Shown in pieces: positions 35,979-45,997 of a stretch of 64,000 bases of DNA. Location of the stretch: contig CM024761.1 in NCBI GenBank assembly GCA_014218235.1, forward strand, positions 87,793,968 through 87,857,967, written 5' to 3'. Every line of letters starts with the position of its first letter. Within the stretch, counting starts at the first letter, position 1. The translations under genes and the position numbers were made by a program. The notes below the pieces were generated by a model. The model searched no databases. It worked only from the letters and a program-made list of their open reading frames with translations, and had not been told where the DNA came from. This DNA comes from Colocasia esculenta. Lineage: Eukaryota; Streptophyta; Magnoliopsida; Alismatales; Araceae.

Positions 35979-36894
35979 TGTAAGATCCAGCTCCCTTGGG
36001 CCTTGGCCCCATCCTCAGGGTCACGACGGGCCTGCTGGTCGCGACAGTCGGGTCGGTCACGACATGCTTGTGGTCGCGGCACTCCTGTCCGTTGTGTTAA
36101 GGTGGTGATGGAGGTGGGCGACGCGTTCTTGTCGTGGTGTCTAGAGACGAAGCGAGTTTGTTCTGACCATTCTGACTGCTATCCTTCCCTGTCAGAACGG
36201 CCTTGTCGGGTGTCAAGTGTGTACAACATTAACGTGACTTGGTAGGCTATCGTGTTCTGGTTTGACCATTTTTGGGGTTGCGACTTGAGGGCCGATCGCG
36301 ACATGATGTTGCGACCTTTGGAGCCGTCACGACAAGGTTCTTAATGTACCGCCCTGACCCGGTGCATTTCTGGGGCCGTCGGTTCAAAACTGAGGTAGGC
36401 GCCCATTTCCCCCTTCCACTTTCTCCTTTCCCTTCTTCTTCTTCCTTCATCCTCACCGAACCTTCTTGCTTCTCTGGCAATCTTCGTTGTGTTCATGGCG
36501 AGGTGGTGACGTCTCCTTCATATAGGCGATGTCCTCGTTGTGCTTGGAGCGAGGAGGTTGTGGCCATTCCTACGAGAAGGCCCTAACGGGTTGTCTCTAC
36601 TCTTTGAGGTAAGGACTTCTCTCGTTCCTCTCGTTCTAGCATGCTCCCCTCCCCCCTTGTGTTTCTTGTTTCCTTGCCATGGATGGGGTTTGGGAATGAG
36701 AGATTCATGCCTCGTTCATGGGGAGGTTTCCTTTGAGTATAGATCTCCTCGTTTAATGCATGAATCGTGGGGTTTGAGGGTGGTATGCCTATTTACATGC
36801 TTTCCTAGTGTTTCCCCTGCTCCCCTTCCCCAGTCGGTGTGGTTTTTAACATTTTTGGGGTGATCCCTAGGAGGACCGTCCCGAAACCCCTCTC

Positions 36895-37080
36895 TGCTGA
36901 GATCACGACTGGCCTGAGGGTCGCGATGATGTCATGGCGCATACGCTGACTGTGACAGCCTTGGCTGTCATGGCGAGCATGGGAGCCGCGACATCATCGC
37001 CGCGACCAGGGGCATCGCCACATTGTCACGGCCGACCTTGGCGTCGTGACAGCCATGGGCATCGCAACAGTGACTGATTC
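36895..37080 (+). repeat. TCGCGAC/GTCGTGAC motif cluster in LTR T2
   Basis: About twelve short sites of the form (A/G)TC(G/A)CGAC or the complement lie within 185 bp; a second cluster is at 35990-36350. It is analogous to, but not alignable with, the clusters in other LTR families here. Confidence 0.6.
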
Positions 37081-37919
37081 AGGTAAGTTCATGTGAAGTC
37101 CATTTTCTCATTGTGTCTTTGCTTTTCTTGGTTCTTTCTATACCCGTGGCACCAGTGCTAGTTCCTAGTGCGGTACTACACTAGTCGTTCACCCAGTGCT
37201 CGGCACCTGAGGGCTTGTCCCGTGAGAGGCTGTTACTATTTACCTGGGACCCCCATCCCTGTGCGCCTATTGAGGGAGTGCTCTGGGTGACGGGCGTTCT
37301 CGAGTCGCGGACTCTGGAGTGGAGGGAAAAATGGTGGTTAGGACAGCGACGTCGAGTCATTTGCAGAGTTCTAGTAGTTGATTTGGGATGCCGAGGTCGT
37401 TTGGAGTTCTTCCCGACGCAGGCCCGATAGTCCTTCTTCTCACTGCCTCGCTCTTTGTGGCCTCAGAAACACCTAGAGAGGCCAGGTGTGGGACCGTAGT
37501 CCGGCCAGACTACGGTGGTTACTGTTGTGGTTACTTTGTGTTTTTTCCACCACTCCGACGAGATGTGGAGGTCTGGACTTGGGTCGAGGGTAAGACATCA
37601 GTGGACGCTCCTGACCGGTTGACTAGTGGTAGAGGTTTCCGTAGCTAGTGTCACTTGTCCAGGTAGGGTCCCCTCTGTCTGTGTTACCAGCCATGTGGTG
37701 GTCACGATGTGCAGGTTGTGAAGAGTTTCTGACCACGTTGTTATTTTCGTATCGTTGTTAGTTAGTAGTTTTTCTTATACACTTTCCTGTGTAGGTTAGA
37801 ATATATAACTACTGTCATTTACTTTAATTATGTATATTCTTTCCTGCTTGTTAGAGCCAGTAGGATATTGGTAGTCCCTACTGAGCTTATGTTGTGAGGC
37901 TCATCCCTCCTTTTTGCAG

Positions 37920-37963
37920 GTGAGACTTCCCAATAGTGGCAGGGTGTGTGTCGAGCGGAGTAG
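37920..37963 (+). other. Conserved AG|GT reading-frame block, LTR T2
   Basis: CCCTCCTTTTTGCAG precedes GT, then ETSQ, a TAG (probable former CAG), WQGVCRAE and TAG, about 340 bp before the LTR end. This is the best acceptor-like sequence of the set. Confidence 0.45.
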
Positions 37964-38305
37964 ATGAAGTAGTCGTCGTCGTCCCCGTAGCTAGCAGTGG
38001 GACTCCCCTTTTCTTCACTTGTACTTCACCCTCGGCGTATGGACCTAAGGGCCTTGTTCTTCTCCTTTGCTTACTTGTACTCATTGCGTGTTAGGACTAC
38101 ATTTAGAGCATTACGTAGCGGTCTTGCTCTTCTCTTATCTGATTCCGCGTGTGTGCTCCTAGTTCAGTAGTTGATTTTTATTTCCTTTACATATTCTGTT
38201 AGACTTGTGTTATGGTCTTTACAGGTCCCCGGATCTGTGGGCGGCGGTCGCAAAAATCGGGTACTCAGCTTGGGCCGAGGGTCGGGTTCTCGGGGTCGTT
38301 ACAGT

Positions 38306-38321
38306 TGGTATGAGAGCGAGA
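38306..38321 (+). other. Primer binding site of T2
   Basis: TGGTATGAGAGCGAGA lies 2 bp after the LTR end. It matches the usual chromovirus TGGTATCAGAGC with one change. Confidence 0.75.
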
Positions 38322-38441
38322 GTCTAACAGGACTTGTAGTGGATTTAAACTGCAACCTGAAAGTCCTAACAGAAGTATAAGTACACTACTATCCACCTGA
38401 GTTAGTGTCATTAACCTTGTTGATTGTGTGCTGTGCAGGAT

Positions 38442-39747
38442 ATGGCTCTGCGTCGGCGTAGGTAGACTAGAGAGATAATGGAGCAGCAGGCTGAGTCGGA
38501 TATGCCAATGCCAGGTCATGTTTAGGAGGATGTGTCAGCAGAGGAGTCTATGGCATAGCTTCAGGAGGCAGCGGGAGCAGCAGCACAGGGTGAGCAACAT
38601 CAACAATGGCAACAGCACCCACCACAGCAGTACAGGGATTGGTTCCCCATGGCCGAGTAGTTTTTCAGAACCATGCTTCATGGGACATGACAGATGGCAG
38701 TAGGAGGACAGCCACCGGTACCTCCCACAGTGGTGCCAGGGCAGTAGGCAGACCCACAGGTAGTGCAGCTAGTTGTGCAGCAGGCATCGAGTACTGCGAG
38801 TACCCAAGTCGGTAGGGTGAGGACGGCAGTGACTAAGGATAGGACTGCCCACTTGGAGAGGTTTTTGCGTCTCTGACCAATGACGTTCTTCGGCGACTAT
38901 GATCCAGACCGAACTGAGAGTTGGACTCATGAGTTGGAGTGTACGTTCGAAACCATGGAGTGTGTCGAGGAGGACCAGGTGATATTGGCAGTGTATCAAC
39001 TTAAGGGACTGACCCATGAGTGGTGGAGAGTTCAGATGCATGCACACTTCCCAAGGCAACGATTAGATCAGGTTTCTTGGCAGCAGTTCTTAGAGGTCTT
39101 CCACGGTGAGTACTTTCCTGACTATGCTCGACAGAAGAGGAGAGATTAGTTTCATGAGCTGGCACAGGGGGACATGACAGTTGCGCAGTATCATTAGAAG
39201 TTTGTCCGGTTGTTGAGGCATGTTCCCTATGTGGCCAGCAGCGAGCAGTCTTGCACAGAGAGGTTCATTGAAGGACTGAGGCGAAATTTGCGGTGGGGTA
39301 TGACCGCTCACATTTGTGCCACTTTGGGAGTGGTAGTGGCCAAGGACACCGCCTTAGAGAGAGAGTCCTAGTAGCCCCAGTAGCAGCAGCAGCAACAGCA
39401 GCAGGGAGGACCTTCCTCTAGGACCACCCCATACGAGCATCCCACTGGTAGCTATGGTAGTGCGCCTTCTTCCTCTTCTTTGGGTTCAGGCAGCTCCGGC
39501 TTGGGCTCGAGGTTAAGGCAGATGACCACTCGTAGGGGTGGGCGGAGCCGGCAGTAGAAGCTCCAGTCGAGGTTTGCAGAGCAATCGGTCCAATAAGGAG
39601 CCAAGCAAGGTAGGCAGGAGGTGATCTGTTACACTTGCGGTTTACTAGGTCACTACAGGAGGGATTGCCCGATGGGGCAAGTCAAGCAGCCGCAGCAGCC
39701 CATGCAGTTGCGCTTTACTCAGCAGTACCAGTACCCTCCATAGCAGG
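38442..39747 (+). pseudogene. Tekay-like gag with many TAG stops
   Basis: ATG 38442 (MALRRRR) opens a single uninterrupted frame, in length terms, of 435 codons up to the C2 LTR at 39748. It has a Gln/Pro-rich N-terminus, the retrotransposon gag capsid domain (FFGDYDPDRTESWTHELE ... FHGEYFPDYARQKRRD ... RFIEGLRRNLRW), a Gln-rich stretch and a zinc knuckle CYTCGLLGHYRRDC. I count 15 in-frame stops: 12 TAG, 2 TGA, 1 TAA, and no frameshift. Most TAGs sit in Gln-rich context, so they fit CAG to TAG changes. Protease and the rest lie beyond the inserted C2 LTR, outside the window. Confidence 0.88.
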
Positions 39748-40500
39748 TGTAAGGCCCTCGAATTTTGTTCATATTATGTTATTTAAATTCTATGCATATT
39801 ATAATTATTTATTTACTTATGTGCATGTGTATATCTATGTTTATTTCTGTGCATATAATATTCAATTATTGTGTATGTATATATTCTGTGTATGTATGGT
39901 ATTTGATATTTATGTGTTCTATCTGAAATCCTTGGTTGGCGTCAACATCCCTTGACATTAAGGGCAGGTTAACGGCAACATGTGTGCCATTGACTGTAAG
40001 GTCGGAGGATATAGACGACTAGATCGATGGACGCCTACTTCTAGTTAACGGCAACAAAGTGGCCATTTACTTCTCCGGTTATGTTGCGATTCCGAATCTG
40101 AATGACTGTGTTTTCTCTGGGTTCTAATTAGGAAAACCATCCCAACGGTAGGAATCCTAATCCTAAGAGCACCCCGACCATTAGCCCTATAAAACCTAGT
40201 GTTTTCGGCCAGATTAAGACCTTTGGTTCGAAGGGAAAAAGCTAGGGTTTTGTTGTGAGAAAACTAGACCTTCCTAAGGCTTGATCCGGCGATCGTGTGG
40301 TCTTTCTGGTGATCTTCTGCGACTGGAAGGAGCTCCTGGTGTTGAAGGATCTTCCCCGACACTGGAGGGTCTTCTATGCAAGCAGGAAGACCAGATTTGG
40401 GGTGGAAAATCTCACCTTCTTGGCTTGGCCGAGGAGGGCTTCTTTGACAAATCAAACCCTTTAGAGATTTTATTTCATGCAAGTAATCGAGAGGTATCAC

Positions 40501-42014
40501 TGATAACTACACAATAATGAACGAGAATTGTAATATTTTATTGTCAAATAGGCCTCATCTTTACAATAACCCATTACTATTTTATTGCAAAATTGATAAT
40601 TGATTAAACTCAATTGTATGTTGTATTTGCAAGTTAACGGGCTATTTTATGAAGTGTTTAACGGGCCAATGGACTAAGCAATCTAGCAGGGGTAAATCTG
40701 GCATTTACAAAAAGTTACAAAACCCTAGCCGCCTTCCTTTTTCTTTCTCTCTCTTCTTTCTATTTTTTCTCAAAATTTTCTCCGTATTTTGAAAACCTCT
40801 CTTTTTAAGAGAGAGATCTCTCTCTATTTAAAAGGCTCCCCCCTCTCTCTCTCAGACTATTCTTTTTCCCACTTTCTCTCTTCTCCCTCCTGCGATCTCC
40901 CCTTCCTCCTCTTCTTCTTTCTCTTTCCCTTCTTCTTCCTCTCCTCTTCTTCCCCTCTTCTTCCTCTCTTCCTGGCCGCTCTCTCTCTCGGTGGACGAAG
41001 CAGAACGGCAGCAGCAGCAGCTTGCCACGGCCGCCCGCCCAGGCCCACGCGCTCCCCGCGCCCGCCTGCGCCCTTGCGCACCTGCCGCGCCCGCCCTTCC
41101 GCGCTGCCCCGCCTCAGCCCGCCGCCCGCGCCCTGCCGCCCGCGCGACCCTGCCCGCGCCAGCCTACCGCTGCCCCGTGTGCCCCGCCCGCTGCTGCCAC
41201 GCGCCCTCGCCACACCTCCACAGCCCGCGCGGCCCCTACGTGCATGCATGCACGTAGAGGCGCGGGCCCCCTCTCTCTCTCCTCTATCGCCTCTCTCTCT
41301 CCTCTCTATCGCCACTCTCTCTCTCTCTCTCGCGCGCTCTCTCTCTCTCTTTCTCGTGCTCTCTCTCTCCTCTCGCTTTCTCTCTCTTTTCTCTCTCCTC
41401 TCTATCGCCGCTCCCCTCTCTTCTCTCTCTTCTATCTTCTCTCTCCTCTCTCCTCTCTCTCTCTCTCTCTTCTTGCTCTCTCTCTCGTTTCTCCTGTTTT
41501 CCCTTATTCTCTGTTTAATTAAAGTTGTATGTTAGATGCACATTATTTCTTTTATTTAAATAAAGTTTGTTAGTTATTTTGTTCACTATTTGTACCCTCC
41601 GTCTCTCTCTCTTCTATTCTCCTCTTTCTACCTTCTCTCTTCACCTTCTTGTCTCTTTAGATTTATTTTAGTGTGGATATGCTTGTGTTAAGGGATTTAG
41701 AATATCTTGTTTAGTTAATCGGTCACTAGGTATTTTCTTAATCTCTCCCATTCGTAATAGTCTTCCTCTCTCTCTCTCTCTTAATATCTCTCTCTTTATT
41801 TATTTAGTTTAGCTTAGATTTATTTAATACAACTTAGTTCTAATATCACCACGCTATTTTTCTAACTAAAAACTCAAGATTTTCAACTCTAAAATCTTTT
41901 TCCCCGTGGATTCGACTCGGCTCTCACCACTTAACTATTGTCAAAATATTTAGTGTAGGCCGACAATTTTGAGATTGTTAGTCACGTGTTTAACGACGCA
42001 TTCGTGGGCTATCA
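40501..42014 (+). repeat. 5' LTR of element A
   Basis: It contains a TATA-like TATTTAAAA at 40825-40833, a GC-rich segment (41030-41270), a perfect 22-bp palindrome at 41236-41257, then a TC-rich tract (41260-41500). The 248-codon frame across this region is low-complexity Ser/Leu/Pro/Arg and not a gene. Confidence 0.9.
41236..41257 (+). repeat. Perfect 22-bp palindrome with CATGCATG core
   Basis: CTACGTGCATG and its exact complement abut, giving a central RY-type CATGCATG flanked by ACGT cores. The same palindrome is at 46750-46771 in the 3' LTR. GC-rich flanks extend the symmetry imperfectly. Confidence 0.75.
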
Positions 42015-42019
42015 ATTTT

Positions 42020-42037
42020 TGGCACCGTTGCTGGGGA
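42020..42037 (+). other. Primer binding site of element A
   Basis: TGGCACCGTTGCTGGGGA lies 5 bp after the LTR end. It is the Athila/Tat PBS with two changes from TGGCGCCGTTGCCGGGGA. Confidence 0.85.
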
Positions 42038-42985
42038 ATTAGATTTTTAGTTTTGATAATCTTGGTGTCTTTTGTATATATTCATGCTAACAATTTTTTT
42101 TTCTTTTTGTAGGTATCAAATAAAAAGTGAAAAGTTTGAAAATTGCAAAATTGAAGAATCTGTCAGAAATCTGTCACTGAAAGGGAGATCTGTAAGCAAA
42201 AGGGGCTGTCTTGAAAAAAAATTCAAAAATTGCAAGACAAATCAGAAAAAAGGGGTAAGTTGATGTGAGTTCCCTTCTCTTTCCCACTCTTTCCATTTGT
42301 TTTCATTTCCAAAAGAACGAGGGATTGCGTTGGAGGTAAGTACCATTAAAACCCTCTTGATTTAGTTTCCTTTCCTTAGTTACCATGTTTAGATAATAAT
42401 AATAAAAAAAATCAATCACTTGAATCCAATAAAAGATGTCATGTCAAGATTAGAAACCTTCCATCTTTAGGACATGCATCATTTAGATTTCCATCTTTAG
42501 GTAATTTCTCTTTTTTGAAAAGTTTCCTTTCTTGTCGAAGATTGCGGGAGGCAAGGTGAGAATCTGAATTTTTTTTAGAAAGCATGATCATGCATTGCCA
42601 TGCTTGCATAGAACCTATTGCTTGATTTTGTGGTGTGCACATCATTTCTAAAATATTTTAAGGGCAATTTCCTTAACAAGATAAGGTGGGGATTTGATCA
42701 CCCTTCCTTAGCCCACAAACCACAACTTCCTGCATCTTTTGCATTCCCAAGCCCAATAAAAGAAAGTAGAAACTTGACCTAGGGTTCGCTTTGAGACTTA
42801 GGCCCACTTGGGCCCACTATCAAGTTTGGAGACTGGTGTCTAAGGCTAGAGGTTTATTGGCAAACGCCTAAGTGGACAAGTGGTTACTTAATTAGGTCCC
42901 TGTGAGAGCAGGGGGAACCTCCCACTTTCCCACCTCTTACCTGGCCAGTTAACGAGCTTGAGAGTGGATTTGAGTTAGGCCTTAG
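42038..42985 (+). other. Leader of element A
   Basis: No gene is visible. AT-rich, with CCATCTTTAGG repeated near 42465 and 42490. Confidence 0.5.
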
Positions 42986-44895
42986 TTGATTAGTGAGAAA
43001 TCAAATGTTTATGTCTTAGGGAACCATAGGTGTCATAGCATTAATTGTTTGCTAACTTATTTGAAAATACAAAAAAAATCAAATATTTCAAAAAAAAAAA
43101 AACAAAACAAAACAAAACAAAAGAAAAGAGGATTTATGTGGGTTGACAATCATGGTTATGAAATGGGCACATCATTTTGACAAATTGGATCAGCCCATTA
43201 TGGTATGCACTCTCAACCTCACCCACTTTATCCATCAACCTCTACTTACCAGTCCAATGGCTCCAAATGGACTCAAGCCCATCTGATTCACGGTCACCCA
43301 ATTAAAGATCACATATATGATTCAGGGTGGAGGAAATATGTTGACCCACTTTACATCTCATCACCTCCCTCAACCCAAGAACAAATCCAAAACTTTCAAG
43401 TATTGTCCACACCCACTCCTTACTCAAAAGTTGATCAAGGTGTCTCTCCTGAGAAATTGAGTTTACTCTATCAAGATCCTCAATGAGAAATTCAAGGACC
43501 CTTTCTTGGTGCAGAAATCATCTCATGGTTCAATGAAGGATTCTTTAATACTGATCTGCATGTATGTTTATCAAATGCTCCAAAAGGTACACATTTCCAA
43601 CCACTTGGGGAGATAATGCCACATTTGATACAGAACGATCAACTGATTGTGGCCCAAGCTCAAAGTCCTCCTATCAACAACTTTCATCCTTGGGTCTAAT
43701 TTCAAAATAATATTGATGAGCAAGGCCATGATGGGGACAACATGCAGATCCACATTCTACTTATACTTCTCCCCCACAATCTGGCCTTTTGATTGTCAAT
43801 TTGGGCAATCTATACAAAAGCTATGTAATGCTCAACAAGTCTTTGAGCAAACCTTCGCCCACCAACAACAAGAATTGGAAAAATCTTTTGTCAAAACTGA
43901 CCTCCTGATTACTCAACTGATGGAAATCAGAAGGAGGCAAGATAGCCAGTCACTTTGCCAACCATTGACAATCATGAACATCATTATCTTGATTGTGACC
44001 AACAATTTGACTCTCGAATTCCATCCACAACTTCTCAGTCCAACATGATTGTGGGCATACCTAATTGGAAATTGAGAAATAATATTAATGGGTCAAATCA
44101 GGAGGAGATGGGTGCCACTGAAAATCAATCCATTATCTTGGCCCAACTTGAAACTGACCATCAAGAAGACTCCATCCATAATGTCATACTTGAGGAAAGC
44201 TCTAGTGAATTAGTTGAATTCAAGTTGGGGGGAGAAGAGAAAGAGTGTCAACTAGATGTTGGGCCCAAGTTTGATGTGACATTATTTCAAGTGGATGACA
44301 AAGAAGAGGTGAGTGTGGAGAAAGAGCTGGGTGTAATCATCAATCATTTTTCTTGGGTAAGAGAAGAATTAGAAATTTTCCTGAAGTCCACATTGATTGG
44401 GTCTCTCTTGATGTCGAGAAAAACATAGAATTCTTACCTCTTCCTGACCTTGGCAAATCCAACATGTTCATGGACATGCTACCACTAGATGATTGGTCAA
44501 CTACACTTGAATCCTTTAAGCATCCTTGTGTTGAAAGTCATATCCATTTCATTCCAGATCATGCTACTATTTTTGACACAAGTCAGCCTGTGGAGTTCAA
44601 GCAATCCTCTGAGCATTCAACTCAATCTGACCTCAATCTCATGAAAGAGGATCTGAAAATAGAAGTTGTGGGTGAAAATGGTGAAACTAATCAAGTCCGC
44701 ATTGATGTGTTCAACACATACAAAGATCTTAAGTGTACAAATGAAAATTTCTTAATTGAAGATATGATCTTGAGTGCCTCAGTTTATTTATCACTTACTG
44801 ATCTACAAGGTACGTGTGGACCACTTGACCCACCATGGCTAATGATGCCTTACAAAGCAAGAATTTGGCGTCAATTGATTGGGGGTGTTACGTGA
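42986..44895 (+). pseudogene. Unknown ORF of element A, decayed
   Basis: One frame can be followed from about 42986 to 44428 through several stops (43177, 43484, 43697 and others). A frameshift near 44370-44400 continues it to a TGA at 44893. Together this is about 635 codons. The N-terminal half is rich in Gln, Pro, Ser and Tyr (HPLYPSTSTYQSNGSKW); the C-terminal half is acidic (EEKECQLDVGPKFDVTLFQV, then IEFLPLPDL). I recognise no zinc knuckle, protease DTG/DSG, YxDD or DDE pattern. It occupies the gag-pol position of an Athila-like element and may be a captured or highly diverged gene. Confidence 0.55.
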
Positions 44896-44931
44896 GGCTG
44901 TTACTTCCGTGTGTCTGGCTGAAGACATTAA

Positions 44932-44961
44932 ATTTAGCGCTTATTGGGAGGCAACCCAATA
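44932..44961 (+). other. TTAGCGCT...TTGGGAGGCAACCCAA block (element A)
   Basis: A 30-bp block ending in the hairpin TTGGG-AGGCAA-CCCAA is matched nearly exactly on the minus strand of element B (56371-56400), although the coding parts of A and B are unrelated. Confidence 0.7.
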
Positions 44962-45147
44962 TTTTTAGGATATTTAACTTATTTCTTCTTTTCTATTGTG
45001 TTCTATGTTTTTGAAGGCCCATTACCTTTGATGAAGCTAGTGTGCAACCACCCTCATGTGATCATCAGGTTGCATCTCTCCTTTCTTAACTTACCTTGGC
45101 TTTATTCTATGTTCATTACTTTTATGCCATTGAGGACACTGTCATTC

Positions 45148-45167
45148 AAGTTGGGGGGGGGGGGGGA
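45148..45167 (+). other. Internal polypurine tract of element A
   Basis: AAGTTG followed by a run of 13 further G copies the terminal PPT (AAGTTGGGGGATG, 45985-45997) about 840 bp upstream of the 3' LTR. Confidence 0.6.
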
Positions 45168-45984
45168 ATTCTTCAATTTTTAAAATCTTGCTAAACATCC
45201 CAAACATTATACTTCATGTATCATTTTTCATGGAAAGAATACCTCATTCTAGAATGATTTTACTCTAAGTATATACTTGTGCTAGTGGCACGCTAAAGGA
45301 TGAATTTTGTGGTTATGTTCTTAGCATTTTCCTCAAACTACATTTGGAATTTTATTGAACCTTCACATATGTATTAGATGATGAATAAGTGTCATTCATG
45401 AGGGTGATGAGAGTTTTACCTAATACTCATGTTGAGGATTGACATTCTACACTCTTATTGAAAACTAATCGTGGGGAAAAAGCTACCTGCTTGCAATTCT
45501 TGTAAAAAAAAAAATGAATGACAAAATGAAGAAGGAAATCCTTAGCTTAGTAACCGGGCTTCGGCACCTCAAGAAGTGTAGAAGTTTGCGTCAAACAGTG
45601 AAAGGATATCCAAGTTGAAAAAAATAAAGTGAAATGAAATGAAGAAACAGAAAAGACAGAGTGAAAGCTACCTGTAATTCGAGGATTTGATTTAAGGAGT
45701 GTAGAGTTGATATCATCTCTAAGTAATAGGTAAAAAGCCCATGCACTATCTGAGTAATGCTTATTGATCACAAGTACATTCATGAAGGAAATGATAATTT
45801 CAAGTGTATTTTGAGGAACTGTCTAATAACATGAACTGACATTTTTATCTTTGACACTTGCTACTAGAACTGGAAATACTTAGTGTTTTGAATTGATGTT
45901 TTCTTGACATAAAAATTGATGTTTTGAATTCTTGATAGTCCCAATTATTCACTTGTGTGCATTGCTAAGGGACTAGCAATGAAT
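45168..45984 (+). other. 3' non-coding region of element A
   Basis: It contains the GTAACCGGGC/GCGTCAAACAGTGAAA motif (45550-45606) shared with the copia element. GCTACCTG is repeated at 45482 and 45667. No gene is seen. Confidence 0.6.
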
Positions 45985-45997
45985 AAGTTGGGGGATG
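45985..45997 (+). other. Terminal polypurine tract of element A
   Basis: AAGTTGGGGGATG directly precedes the 3' LTR start TGATAAC. Confidence 0.8.

Larger units (their letters stand above)
35979..38303 (+). repeat. 5' LTR of a second Tekay-like element (T2)
   Basis: It starts TGTAAGATCC inside the Tat-like RNase H sequence and ends GGGGTCGTTACA, followed by a PBS. Length is 2325 bp. Clusters of TCGCGAC, TCACGAC and GTCGTGAC lie at 35990-36350 and 36895-37080. The left target flank is ggtat (35974-35978); the right one is outside the window. It holds a good splice-acceptor-like site at 37919. Confidence 0.85.

Noticed and set aside
35979..36082. Upstream extension of the Tat-like pol ORF (start at 36082)
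   Set aside because: That stretch is the start of LTR T2 read backward, not pol.
40789..41535. 248-codon plus-strand frame (and its twin at 46285-47025)
   Set aside because: Lies across the TATA, GC-rich and TC-rich parts of element A LTRs; the product is low-complexity Ser/Leu/Pro/Arg with no domain.
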